From Poteriospumella lacustris (taxonomy: Eukaryota > Sar > Chrysophyceae > Chromulinales > Dinobryaceae), in assembly GCA_008000375.1 (NCBI GenBank), contig SMOI01000026.1, positions 140,683 to 204,682 on the forward strand: DNA of 64,000 nt. Direction: 5' to 3'. Made by a program: the position numbers and the translations under genes. The stretch's first letter is position 1. Every line of letters starts with the position of its first letter. This document shows positions 29,040 through 38,900 of the stretch, in pieces. Below the pieces are notes generated by a model. It had not been told where the DNA came from and made no database searches. It worked only from the letters and a program-made list of their open reading frames with translations.

Positions 29040-30284
29040 TCACAGGTGCTCGGCGAAGAGGTCGTAAGGGTCGTGGTCGCGAATGGCGTTCAGCACGTCC
29101 CGCACGCCGATGGGCGACGCGTCGTCCGCGTTCGTCCGCGACAACAAACTGCGCTTGACGATCTCCAACACGAAGATCTCGCTGATCTTCGACATGGTCA
29201 CGACGGCGGACCCGTCGCAGTGGATGTTGGTGGCGCGGCAGTGCCGCTTCTCGGACTCGAATAGGTCCTTGCAGAACTTCAGCGGCACGTTCTGCTCCTT
29301 GAAGTCCATCGTCTCCTCGTCCATGTCGTGGACGTCCTCCAGCACCTGCTTCCAGAAGTCTCTCATCTGGACTTGGACGTTGTGCACGTGCATGTGCTTC
29401 GGCTTGTAGGCGGCGCGCCGATTTCTGTCGATTTCGGCCAGCTGGTCGAGGTTGGTGAGGCAGTTCACGCGCGGCGACTCTCCGGACATACCCAGCGGCA
29501 GCGGCTGCACCACAGGCGCTGTCTTCTTTGGTATATCTACTACGGGCCGCGCTGGTTGGAATGGTTGTTGTGGCGGCTGCGGAGGTTGAGTGGAGACCGG
29601 CGGAGCGCTGGACGGCGCAGCGGCCTGTTGCTGCTGCAGCTGCTGGAGATAGAGCTGTTGCTGGATCTCGTACTGCTGTTGGATTTGGTGCTGCTGTTGC
29701 TGGAGCAGCTGTTGTTGGTGGAGCAGCTGCTGTTGGTGGAGCAGCTGTTGTTGGTGGAGCAGCTGTTGTTGGTGGAGCTGGAGCTGCTCCGGCTGCTGGA
29801 GCTGCGGCTGGGGACTGCCCGTCTTCACTGTCGGCAGTGACGACCCCTGACCGGCGATGGGGATGGGTCTGGGAAGACAATCTTCCGTCGGCTGTGCCTC
29901 CCACGGGACTACCGTTGTTGAAGGCGCAGAGGTCGTTGGCAGCGGTGGCGCCGATGCGACCTGCTCGGCGAGCAGCGCCAGCGGGAAACCGTCCGTGAAC
30001 AAATTGGCCGCGGGGAAAGTAGATTTTGGAATGACATTCTCTTCCTTTACGACGGGCAGAGACGGCTTCTCAGCAGTATTGTCGGGTATGATCGCCTCAG
30101 CAGCCGCGGGCGCTTCTTGTTTGTTGTCGTACCCGGCGTCAAAATACAGCGTTTCTTCGCTCGTATTGTCGCTCATTCTGACAGCTTTCGAAGGGGGTTG
30201 CTCCTCGGGAATGTTGAAAGCGACGGCGAAATGTTTGTCTAGCAAGGACGAGGACTTTCTGCGCTTTGGCAACTTGTCATCCAT
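29040..30284 (-). CDS. NFYC: NF-YC/HAP5 CCAAT-binding factor subunit with polyQ insert
   Basis: A single exon encodes 414 residues. The C-terminal ~110 residues form a histone-fold domain. FWKQVLEDVHDM, VPLKFCKDLFESEKR, HCDGSAVVTMSKISEIFVLEIVKRSLL and VRDVLNAIRDHDPYDLF follow the order of NF-YC (FW..., LPLARIKKIMK, ISAEAP.LFAKACE.FILELT.RSW, LQ..DI..A....D.FDFL). NF-YC pairs with NF-YB and then NF-YA to bind CCAAT boxes. The long N-terminal part is disordered, with a Gln/Leu/His-rich activation-type region built partly from 18-bp tandem repeats at 29703-29774. The usual basic IKK is replaced by FCKDLF, so DNA contacts may differ. Confidence 0.72.
   Translation of the reverse strand: MDDKLPKRRKSSSLLDKHFAVAFNIPEEQPPSKAVRMSDNTSEETLYFDAGYDNKQEAPAAAEAIIPDNTAEKPSLPVVKEENVIPKSTFPAANLFTDGFPLALLAEQVASAPPLPTTSAPSTTVVPWEAQPTEDCLPRPIPIAGQGSSLPTVKTGSPQPQLQQPEQLQLHQQQLLHQQQLLHQQQLLHQQQLLQQQQHQIQQQYEIQQQLYLQQLQQQQAAAPSSAPPVSTQPPQPPQQPFQPARPVVDIPKKTAPVVQPLPLGMSGESPRVNCLTNLDQLAEIDRNRRAAYKPKHMHVHNVQVQMRDFWKQVLEDVHDMDEETMDFKEQNVPLKFCKDLFESEKRHCRATNIHCDGSAVVTMSKISEIFVLEIVKRSLLSRTNADDASPIGVRDVLNAIRDHDPYDLFAEHL
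29703..29774. repeat. 18-bp coding tandem repeat (HQQQLL units) in NF-YC
   Basis: Four head-to-tail copies of GAGCAGCTGTTGTTGGTG, one with a single change, encode repeated LLHQQQ on the minus strand. Confidence 0.9.
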
Positions 30285-30644
30285 CGATGAGACACCGCGA
30301 CGAGACTTCTTCCGACGACGACGGCGGCGAGACAGTCTACTTTGACCTACAGTACCTTCTGTTTGCTATCCTCTGTTCGCTGGAGTCAACAGAGGGCGGC
30401 AGTCGATTCTCCAATCGTCGATCCAAGGCGACCAAAGGACAAAAGGAGTCGACCATCGACGAGGGCGTCGCGTTCACTTGGCGGACACGACGACGACGAC
30501 GAACATTGGATGGATCGATCGCCGCGGGCGACGAGCGACACGTCTTCCTCCGGGGTCTACTGACGTGCGAACTACAAGTTAGTATTGCAGTAAAGGGCAG
30601 TAAGATTCGTCGTGGTTGCGCTTGGTGAGCACACGCAAAGAGGA
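30285..30644. promoter_or_regulatory. Bidirectional promoter region, NF-YC / TrmA-like
   Basis: The 360 bp are rich in CGA/GAC triplets at 30297-30330 and 30480-30500. No gene was recognised. Confidence 0.4.
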
Positions 30645-32309
30645 ATGACGCCACTCTGGACGAGAGGAGCGACGCTGCTGTTCGTCTTGATACTGACTGT
30701 TCTGTGCGGCTGTGCAGAGGCGCTTCAGAGTCGATCTGCACGTATTTCTGTGATTCGGGCAGCTCTTTCCTTGACTGCACACGTTGGTCAGCGTCGAAGT
30801 CCCGAGCGAAGCGCCCGAACGACCACCGGTCGCAGAGAACCCAAAGTGGTGGCCATGAAGCCGTCCGTAAGAATAAGCGCCAGCGGTTCGTGGAAGACAC
30901 TCATAAAGACGTTGGATTCATCAAAAAGCGACCCACGATTCGCCAAACTGCATGACTCAAGTTCTGCCGGTCCGAGACCAACCGCCGCGTCGGACCCAAC
31001 GGCGGCAGCGAAGCCACGCACCGACGAGCTGCAATGCGTCCACTTTGGGGAGTGTTCCGGCTGTTTGCTGAATAGCGACTTCACCAACGCCCCCGTGATG
31101 CAGCGAGCGGCGGCGTTCTTCGCCCGCGAGAACGTGCCCTTCGCCGTCCACATCGGCGACATCGCCGCGTGGCGGACGCACGTGAAGCTGGCGGTGCAGC
31201 CCATGAGCAAGTGGGGAGGCCTCAAGCTCGGTCTGTACCGAGCCAACAGCCACGAAGTCGTGCCAATCCCCCATTGCCGCGTGCAGCATCCGCTGCTCAA
31301 CGAGGCGGCGGAACTCATTCGCCTCGCCGCGCTGGACGCCGGCGTCAAAGGCTACGTCGGCGCCACCGCCAAGCACGCCGCCTCGGGGGAGCTGCGCTAC
31401 ATTCAGCTGTCGCTCGATCGCGCCTCCGGCAAAGTGCAGGTCGTGTTGGTGTGGAACGCGGACGCCGCGTCGGACGCCATTGTGACGCTGCCGCGACTGG
31501 TCAAGGCGCTGCGCGACCGCCACCCGAACCGCTGGCACTCGATCAGCGTCAACTTCAACACGCTCACGTCCAACCAGATCTTCGACTACGCGCCAAGCCA
31601 ATGGCGCCTGCTATGGGGCCTGCCTTATTTGAAGACGGCGGTGGACCGCGCGTCGTTCTTCTTCCGACCGCAGATCTTCCGCCAGGCGAACCTCGACGCC
31701 TTCGGCGACATGATCGTGCCCTTCGTCGCGAGGCACATTCCGCCGGACAGCAACGTCGTCGAGTTGTACTCGGGCATCGGGCTGATGGGGCTCAACGTTG
31801 CGCATCGAGCCGCGTCGGTGCTGTGCTCCGACTCGAACGAGTACGTCGCCGACGTCTTCGACCGCGGCGCGTCGTCGCTGCCGGCGGAAGACGCGGCGAA
31901 GGTGACCTTCGAGTGCGTTGACGCCGCCCAGTCGGTGGAGGACGGGCTGTGCGACGAGGCCGACGTCCTGTTGGTCGATCCTCCGCGACGGGGCCTGCAC
32001 GACACCGTCAGAGCCTTTCTGCTGAACGAACTGGCGGACCGGCCGCTGCCGAGCCAGCTGCGGCGCGTCGTCTACGTGGGCTGCGGCTTCGACGCGGTCG
32101 AGCGAGACTGCAGGTACGTTCTCCTTCCTTGTGGCTTGTTCCGTTCTGATGCAACTGACCGTCTCTGCCGTGTGACGTGACGCAGAGAGCTGCTGGCGTC
32201 GGGGCTGTGGAAGCTGCGGGCGGCGGAGGGGTTCGCGCTGTTCCCCGGCAGCGACCACATCGAAACCGTCGTAGTGCTCGATCGCCTCACCAAGCCGCGC
32301 AAAGGCTAA
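30645..32309 (+). CDS. TrmA/RlmD-type uracil-C5 RNA methyltransferase with signal-like leader
   Basis: Two exons (30645-32113 and 32186-32309; intron 72 nt, phase 2) give 530 residues. Four Fe-S cysteines are present: C131, C137 and C140 in CVHFGECSGC, and C211 in IPHCRVQHP. The SAM site is VELYSGIGLMGLN, followed by VDPPRRGL and the nucleophile region VVYVGCGFDAVERDC. The tail, EGFALFPGSDHIETVVVLD, matches the plant/chlamydia-type subgroup. It probably makes m5U in tRNA or rRNA. Residues 1-26 are hydrophobic and signal-peptide-like, followed by a Ser/Arg-rich, transit-peptide-like stretch. A second good start at codon 71 (ATG 30855) would drop it. Organelle targeting is therefore likely but unproven. 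Confidence 0.82.
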
Positions 32310-32786
32310 CTACCAGGTGCATAAGGCTTTTCCCCTCTGTGCTGCTGCTGGGGGGGGTGGACGTGCGCTAGTTGCTGTGGTGCGTGGTTCGTTCCTCGGG
32401 GGGGGGGGGGGGCGGGTCTGTAAGTCGCACTCTGAAGAGACGAACACCGTCTCGTTGACAGTGCCCTGTCCAATAAGTCGTCCGCCATCTGAAATGTGAA
32501 CGTAGCGTGCACACAGGGTATACAGTACCCACAGATCCCTCTTCGACACTCGCGGCGGGGTACCGTGTACAGGGCCAACACACACTCTCGCTGGCCGTCC
32601 GCACTGGCGGCGGTGCGGCGATGTGTCGAGCGTCGGTTCGGCCGGGAGGTGGGACGCCTCGTTCGGATTGATCGACTCGATCGAGCACATCTTGACGCAG
32701 ACGCCAGGAACCAGCCCAAGGAAACTCTTCGTGATCGTGGTGTATGATAGAGACGCGACGCGAGTGAGACAGATCGACACTGGAAC
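32310..32786. other. Intergenic 477 bp with a poly-G run
   Basis: The stretch has a G-run of about 15 at 32398-32412 and a shorter one near 32350. It is the 3' flank of the methyltransferase gene and the promoter of the exchanger gene. No gene was recognised. Confidence 0.6.
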
Positions 32787-35513
32787 ATGCCATCGTGCGA
32801 TTTGACATGGGGAGAGAACCCCGACGCGATGGGTCCGTTCGGACTCGATTACGCGTACATGTATGAGTGCAGCTCATCCTCCATCAACCCTCTTGTGGTG
32901 ATACTGTATTTCCTGTGGATTTTCTATCTGATCTCGCTGCTGGCACAGACGGCGAGCAACTATTTGTCGCCGACGCTGTCGAAGATCTGCGAGAAGCTCA
33001 ACATCGCCTACGACGTGGCCGGCGTCACGTTTCTGGCGTTCGGCAATGGCGCGCCGGATTTCTTTTCTCTTATCGCATCGTTTTCAGGCGGCGTCGACAT
33101 TTTGGTGGGCGTGGGCGCGCTGCTGGGCGGCAGCATGTTCGTGTGCACGGTGGTCGTGGGCTCGATCGCCATCCTCTCGCCCTGCGACGTCTCGAAGCGC
33201 ATCTTCCTGCGCGACATCTCGTTCCATCTGATGTCGGTCATCGCCGTCTCGATCATCGCGCTCATCGGCCGCGTGTACCTGCCGATGGTCATTCTGCTGT
33301 ACGCGATGTACGTCGTCTACGTGCTCATGGTCGTCGTCTCCTCCAGTCGCGACGCCGCCAACCACGCGCACCACCTGGCCAAGCAGCGCTACCTGCGGAA
33401 GAAGCAGAAGACGGTGTCGGTGGAGGAGATGGAGGTCCAGACGGCCTTCTGGCACGTCGACAGCACCACCGCGAGCAAGGCCGCCGCCGCCACCGGCGCC
33501 GCCTCGGCGAACTCGTCGATCAGCATCAAGCGCTCGCTGCAGTCGGGCGGCTCGTCGCTGTCCTCGTCGTACTCGTCGTCGACGCCCTTCGCCTCGTCGG
33601 TGGGCTCCACCGCGACGGCCTCCAGCGGCGGCGGCGGCGGTGGCGGCGGTGGCTACTCGTTTCTGTTGCTGTCGAGCGCCGCGGACAAAGCGAAGGCGCA
33701 GCGCGACGACGACGACGACGACGAGGACGCGACCGATCCCGACCGCTCCGCCGGCGACGATGAGGCGAAGGACGGCGACGGCGCCGCCGACCCGTTCTAC
33801 CACCGGCGCCGCATCACGATCTCCGGCGGCGCGCCGCTCGACTGGGACCGCATCGTCGTCGAGCACTACTACGCGGCCGACCGCCCCGGCGCCTACGGCA
33901 AGGGCCGCGTCATGGTCGGCGAGGAGTCCGCGGGCGGCATCGCCAGCGCCCGGCGGCCGGCGGCGCCCCGCGGCGCGTTCACCATCGACGACGACGACGA
34001 CGGCGGCGACGAGGAACGCGGCGGTCGCTCGCGGCGCAGCGACGGCCACAGCGGCGACGACGGCGAAGGCGTCCGCCTCATCGACTTCACCGACCGGCAG
34101 AAGTCGCCGGGCCGCACGGCGCGCGCGAAGAGCTCGTTCCTCGCGGGCGGCGAGGGTCTCGAGGCGTCGCTGCTGGCGGCGGCCGACGACGACGACGCCG
34201 ACGCCGCCGACGCCGCCGACAGCGACGAGGAGGAGGAGATCTCCTTCGTCAGCGCCGCCTCGCCGAACACCGCCGCCGCCGCTGCGGGCGGCGCGTTCGG
34301 CTTCTACGACTACCGCCGCCTCATCCCGCGCAGCGACGGGCCCAACGCGTGGAAGCTGCAGACGATGTACGGCGCCTCGGTGCTCACGTCGATGTACTGG
34401 CAGCAGTGGACGCTGCGCCGCAGCCTGCGCCACCGCTTCGTCGACGACTGGCGCCGCGCGGGGTCGGGCTGGGAGAAGCTCTGGGTGGCGCTGGAGGCGC
34501 CGGCGAGCGTGGCGCGCGACCTGACGATCCCGACGCTGGAGGAGGCGCAGTGGTCGAAGACCGTCGCCATGCTGCACCCGGTGGCCGCGCCCGTCTTCGC
34601 CCTCTGGGTCCTCGGCTTCTTCGGCTCCTCCTCCGCCGCCTCCGCCGCCTCCTCCGCGACGGCGGCGACCGCGGCGCACGCGTCGCGGCGGCTGCTCGCG
34701 ACCGTCGCCGAGCGGCTGACGACGACGCTGAGCGACGCGTGTCCGGCGCTGGCGGCGTACGCGCGGCGACTGGCGGCCGTCAAACTCGCGCCGCAACTGG
34801 CGGCCGCCGCTTCGGCGCTGCTCTCGTCGTCCACCGCCGCCGCTGCGTCGTCAGCGACGGCGGTGGCGGCGGTGGGCGCCGCGGCGCCGCCGACGATGTC
34901 GGGCTTCGAGGTGTTCCTCGTGGTCGCGAGCTGCGCGGGCGCGTCGCTGTTCATTTTCCTGTCGACGAACACGTCGCGGCCGCCGCACTCGTGGCTCTTC
35001 GCGGGCGTCTGGGCGCTGGCGGCGTTCGTGATGTGCATTTTGTGGATCTACGCGCTGGCGGGCGAGCTGATCACGATTCTGTCGGTGCTGGGCGACGAGC
35101 TGCGCCTGCCGCCGGCGTTTCTGGGCCTGACGGTGCTGGCGTGGGGCAACTCGATCGGCGACTTCTTCACGAACACGGCGGTGGCGAAGCAGGGCTACGG
35201 GACGATGGCGCTCGCGGGCTGCTACGGCGGCCCCGTGTTCAACCTGCTCATCGGCTTCGGCTCCTCGCTGCTCTACGCCACCGTGCAGACGTACTCCGAC
35301 CCCGGCGCCACGCGCCACTACTACGTCGTGGCGCTGGACGCGTCGTCGTGGGTGTCGCTGGGCTTCATCGTCGTGGCGCTGGCCTCGACGATGGCCATCG
35401 TCATCCTGCGCGACTACCGCATGGACCGCCTCTTCGGCGGCTACCTCCTCGCGCTCTACGCGCTCTACTCGGTCGTGCAGGCCATCCTCGTCCTCGTCGA
35501 GCGCAGCCGCTGA
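32787..35513 (+). CDS. Cation/Ca2+ exchanger of the CCX/NCLX (SLC8B1) type
   Basis: An uninterrupted frame encodes 908 residues. Two inverted alpha-repeats carry the ion site: alpha-1 VTFLAFGNGAPDFFSLIAS (GNGAPD at 86-91) and alpha-2 LTVLAWGNSIGDFFTNTAVA (GNSIGD at 787-792) with GCYGGPVFNLLIG. The GNGAPD/GNSIGD pair is diagnostic of CCX-type exchangers, which swap Ca2+ or K+ against Na+ or H+ in inner or plasma membranes. About ten to eleven transmembrane helices are split by a very long cytosolic loop (about residues 190-590). That loop is full of Asp runs, poly-Gly and Ser/Ala tracts and is probably disordered and regulatory. The organelle (mitochondrion, vacuole or plasma membrane) cannot be told from sequence. 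Confidence 0.88.
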   Translation: MPSCDLTWGENPDAMGPFGLDYAYMYECSSSSINPLVVILYFLWIFYLISLLAQTASNYLSPTLSKICEKLNIAYDVAGVTFLAFGNGAPDFFSLIASFSGGVDILVGVGALLGGSMFVCTVVVGSIAILSPCDVSKRIFLRDISFHLMSVIAVSIIALIGRVYLPMVILLYAMYVVYVLMVVVSSSRDAANHAHHLAKQRYLRKKQKTVSVEEMEVQTAFWHVDSTTASKAAAATGAASANSSISIKRSLQSGGSSLSSSYSSSTPFASSVGSTATASSGGGGGGGGGYSFLLLSSAADKAKAQRDDDDDDEDATDPDRSAGDDEAKDGDGAADPFYHRRRITISGGAPLDWDRIVVEHYYAADRPGAYGKGRVMVGEESAGGIASARRPAAPRGAFTIDDDDDGGDEERGGRSRRSDGHSGDDGEGVRLIDFTDRQKSPGRTARAKSSFLAGGEGLEASLLAAADDDDADAADAADSDEEEEISFVSAASPNTAAAAAGGAFGFYDYRRLIPRSDGPNAWKLQTMYGASVLTSMYWQQWTLRRSLRHRFVDDWRRAGSGWEKLWVALEAPASVARDLTIPTLEEAQWSKTVAMLHPVAAPVFALWVLGFFGSSSAASAASSATAATAAHASRRLLATVAERLTTTLSDACPALAAYARRLAAVKLAPQLAAAASALLSSSTAAAASSATAVAAVGAAAPPTMSGFEVFLVVASCAGASLFIFLSTNTSRPPHSWLFAGVWALAAFVMCILWIYALAGELITILSVLGDELRLPPAFLGLTVLAWGNSIGDFFTNTAVAKQGYGTMALAGCYGGPVFNLLIGFGSSLLYATVQTYSDPGATRHYYVVALDASSWVSLGFIVVALASTMAIVILRDYRMDRLFGGYLLALYALYSVVQAILVLVERSR

Positions 35514-35947
35514 GCCTGTGTCGCCGGCGGGGCGATGGGGCGCTGGGGCGGCGGACTATGCGTCCCCCGCGGGGGCCGGGGCCGTTCTCGCGGCGGAGAA
35601 CGGACGTGTCGTCGGCCGCCCGCCCCTGTGTCTCGGTGTGTCGCAGTGTGTCCCTGTGTCACAGTGCGTGTCCCTCTCTCTCTGTGTGGTACGCGTGTCG
35701 TACGTCTGTGTCGTGAGTTAGCTTCGTAGTGCCTCGGCGAGGCAGTGTCGCCGAGCGCGCGCACTGCCGCCGGTTGTAAGCGGAGGGCCCTGCGCCTCTC
35801 CGCGTCTGTTAGGATCCGTCTGTCGCCTGTGTCGCCTGTGTGTCGTGTTGAGTGTCGTGTCGTGTCGTGTGTTGTCTGCGGTCGTTACAGCTACCGCTAC
35901 AGAGATAGGCACAGGGGCAGGGGCAGGGACAGGGACAGGGACAAGGC
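35514..35947. other. Convergent intergenic 434 bp, GTGTC- and CAGGGA-rich
   Basis: This holds the 3' ends of the exchanger and of POLE. Loose GTGTC/TGTGTC repeats fill 35631-35720 and 35820-35870. CAGGGG/CAGGGA hexamers lie at 35911-35942. No gene was recognised. Confidence 0.6.
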
Positions 35948-38900
35948 TCAGCCGCCGGAGGGCTGCAGCAGCTGGGCGACGGCCTCGCGGAGGAAGTCGA
36001 AGCGGTGCAGCTCGGCGACGCGCGCGAGCAGCGCCAGCCGCTGCGTCATCGTCGCGGGCGTCACGTCCATCTGCAGCGGCTCGCAGAGCACCGACAGCGC
36101 CGTGGCGAGGCGCGCGGTGACCGCGTGCGTCTTGGCGCAGCGGAAGTCCTGCATCAGGTACACGGCCAGCTGCCGCTCCACGTCCTCCAGCAGGCGGTTC
36201 TCGATCTCCTCGCGGACGAGCGCGTTGCCGCAGTGGCCGCAGCGCCAGACCGCCTCTTGCCCCGTGACGCGCGCGTCGTGCGCCGCCTGCTGCAGCTGCG
36301 GGTCGCGCAGCAGGTCCAAGTCGCGGCCCAGCGAGCAGTAGCCGCAGAGCACGTCGCGCAGCACGTACGACGCCTGCTGCATCGAGAAGCGCGAGGCCTC
36401 GGAGAACTCGGGCAGCTGCAGCTGCGCGAGCAGCAGCCGCCGCGCGGTGCTGACGGTGTCGCGGTGGGCGGCGTCGAGCACGAGCACGTGCGTCACGAGC
36501 TTGACAAAGTCGAGCGCGACGGTCTTGTCGGCCTGCGTCGTGGCGCGGCCGCTGTGCTTCGCGGCGACGTAGGACAGCTGCAGGTCGTCGAGCACCTGCA
36601 GCATCTTCGACGTGAAGTCGCGCTCGATCCACTTGCCGACGTGCGTCTCGGCGGCCGCCGCGGCGTCTTCGTCGCTCAGCGGCTCCACCGCCGCCGCCGC
36701 CGCCGCCGCCGTCGCTGTCGTCGTCAGCGCCGTCGTCGGGTCGCTGCCGTTCGCGTCGTGAGCGGCGCCAGCTGCGCCACCGTCACCGTCACCGTCGCCG
36801 TCACCGTCGCCGTCACCGTCGCCGAGGGCGGCGGCGGGGTCGTCGGGGTGTCGCAGGCGGTCGAACTCGTCGGCGAACTGCAACAGGAACTCGGCGACGA
36901 GGAACTGGAAGTACACCGCGGCCGCCTCGGGCAGCTCCGCGAGCAGGTTCCAGTGCTGCGTCAGGCGGCCGTCGCTCTCGCCGCCGTCGAGGACGTCGCC
37001 GTCGTCGCCGCGCGCGAGCGCGAGCTCGTCCTCGAGCTGCGCCTGGCGGCGGCGGTCCTCCTCCTCCATCGCGTCGAACAGCGCCTCGACGCTCTCGAAC
37101 TGGCCGCCGCCCTGCGCCGGCCGCCGCACCAGCGACGCGTCGACGAAGCGCTCGTCGGGCGCGGCGAACTCGTCGTAGTCGCCGACGTCTTCGTCGCGGT
37201 CCTCGCCGCCGCCGCTGTCGTCGTCGCCGTCGCCCGCGTCGCCGTCGTCGGCGAAGGCGACCAGGCGCCGCGCCTTCTTCGCGCCGCCGAAGGCCGCCGC
37301 GCGCTGCTTGTTGCGCACGCTGCGCTTGATGCTGCGCAGGTCGCCGCGGTCGACGTCGTCGCCGTCGTGCAGCGCCGCGAAGAACGCCGCGTCCGACCGG
37401 CCGCCGCTTCCGCTGCCGCTGCGCTTCGCCGCGCCGCCGCTGCGGCCGCCGAACTCCGCGTCACCGTCACCGTCGCCGTCGCTGTCGTCGGCGTCGTCGT
37501 CCGCGTCGCTGTCGCCGCCCGGCGCCTTCGCCGCCGCGCGGCGACGGCGGCTGGCGCTTCGCCTCGTCGGCGCCGTCGCCGTCGCGTCGCGGGGGCTCTC
37601 GCGGCTTCGCCGCGGCGGCCGCGTCACCGTCGCCGTCACCGTCGCCGGGCACCGCTCTCCCGCCGCGTCGCCGTCGCCAGCGTCGCCGCCGTCGCCGCCG
37701 TCGCCGACGTCGGTCTCGTGCGGCGGCAGGTTGAGCGCCGCCCAGTTCTCCGCCTCGAGCCACAGCAGCGCGCGCCACGACTGCTTCACCGACAGCTGCA
37801 CGAACGCGAAGAGCTTCTTCGTGGCCACGGCCGACAGCAGGAAGTCCACGTACTCCAGCGCCTGCGGCAGCGAGTACGCGTGGCGCGTGGCGATGAGGAT
37901 GCGGTTGAAGTCGGCGTGCACGACGGTCGCGCCCAGCGCCTGCAGCGTCTGCATCAGGCGCGCGAAGAGCTTCACCATGTACTGGTACACGAGGCGGTGC
38001 AGCTGCGGGTCGTGCAGCAGGCCGTGGCCGTAGCCGCACAGGTAGCGGTAGATCGCCGTGAGCAGCCCGTCGGCCACCGCGTCGTTGCGGTGGCGCACCT
38101 CCTCGACGCAGTGCGCGACGATCGCCTTGAGCACGCTGAACGCGCGGTAGCAGCCCTGGTCGCTGAACGTCGACGCCGTCGCGTTCAGCGTCGTCGCGGC
38201 GCCGTCGTCCGCCGCCGCGTCCAGCGCCGCCGACGCGGCAGACGCCGACGCGGCGGCGGAGGTGAACGCCTGCTGCCGGCCGCCCGCGTAGGCCGCGCCG
38301 CCGCCGCCGCCGCCGGCTGCGGCGGAGGAGGCGGCGTCGTCGAGCTCGAGCGAGTGCATAATGGCGCAGACGGCGAGGCCGTAGACGTCGAGCTCGACGA
38401 CGTACTGGCGGTAGACGCCCGGGCGGTTGATGACGGGCTCGGGCAGCGGGTCGGACCAGACGTACCACAGGTCGTGGTGGCTGTGCACGCCCTGGCCGAT
38501 GTCCGGCACGCCGCGCTGCGTCTCCGACGCCCACAGCACGTGCCGCTGGGCGCGCAGCTGGCGCGCGAAGAGCACGTCGGTCATGCTCGTGAGCGCGTCC
38601 GCCTGGAAGTTGCCGAGCGGCATCTGCGCGAAGCGCGCGGCCTGCAGCCGGTCCTCGAACCAGCGCGGCACCTGCAGAAACCGCTGCACCATGCGCTCGG
38701 CCGCGAACATGCTCCAGCCGACGGCGGGAAACGCCTCGTCGGTGCTGTGCGCCGGCATCACCGTCACGGGGAAGTCGTGCAGCGCGGGCAGCACGCCGCG
38801 CCACGCCGCCGCGTCCATTCCGTAGCAGCCGCCCGCCGCGCCGCCGCCTCCCGCCGCGGCGTCGACGCTGCTGGCGACGTTGCCGCCCTGCGCGATGACG

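Noticed and set aside
29703-29774. Tandem units in NF-YC considered as a regulatory satellite
   Set aside because: They lie inside an open reading frame, are multiples of three and encode a Gln-rich region, so they are coding.
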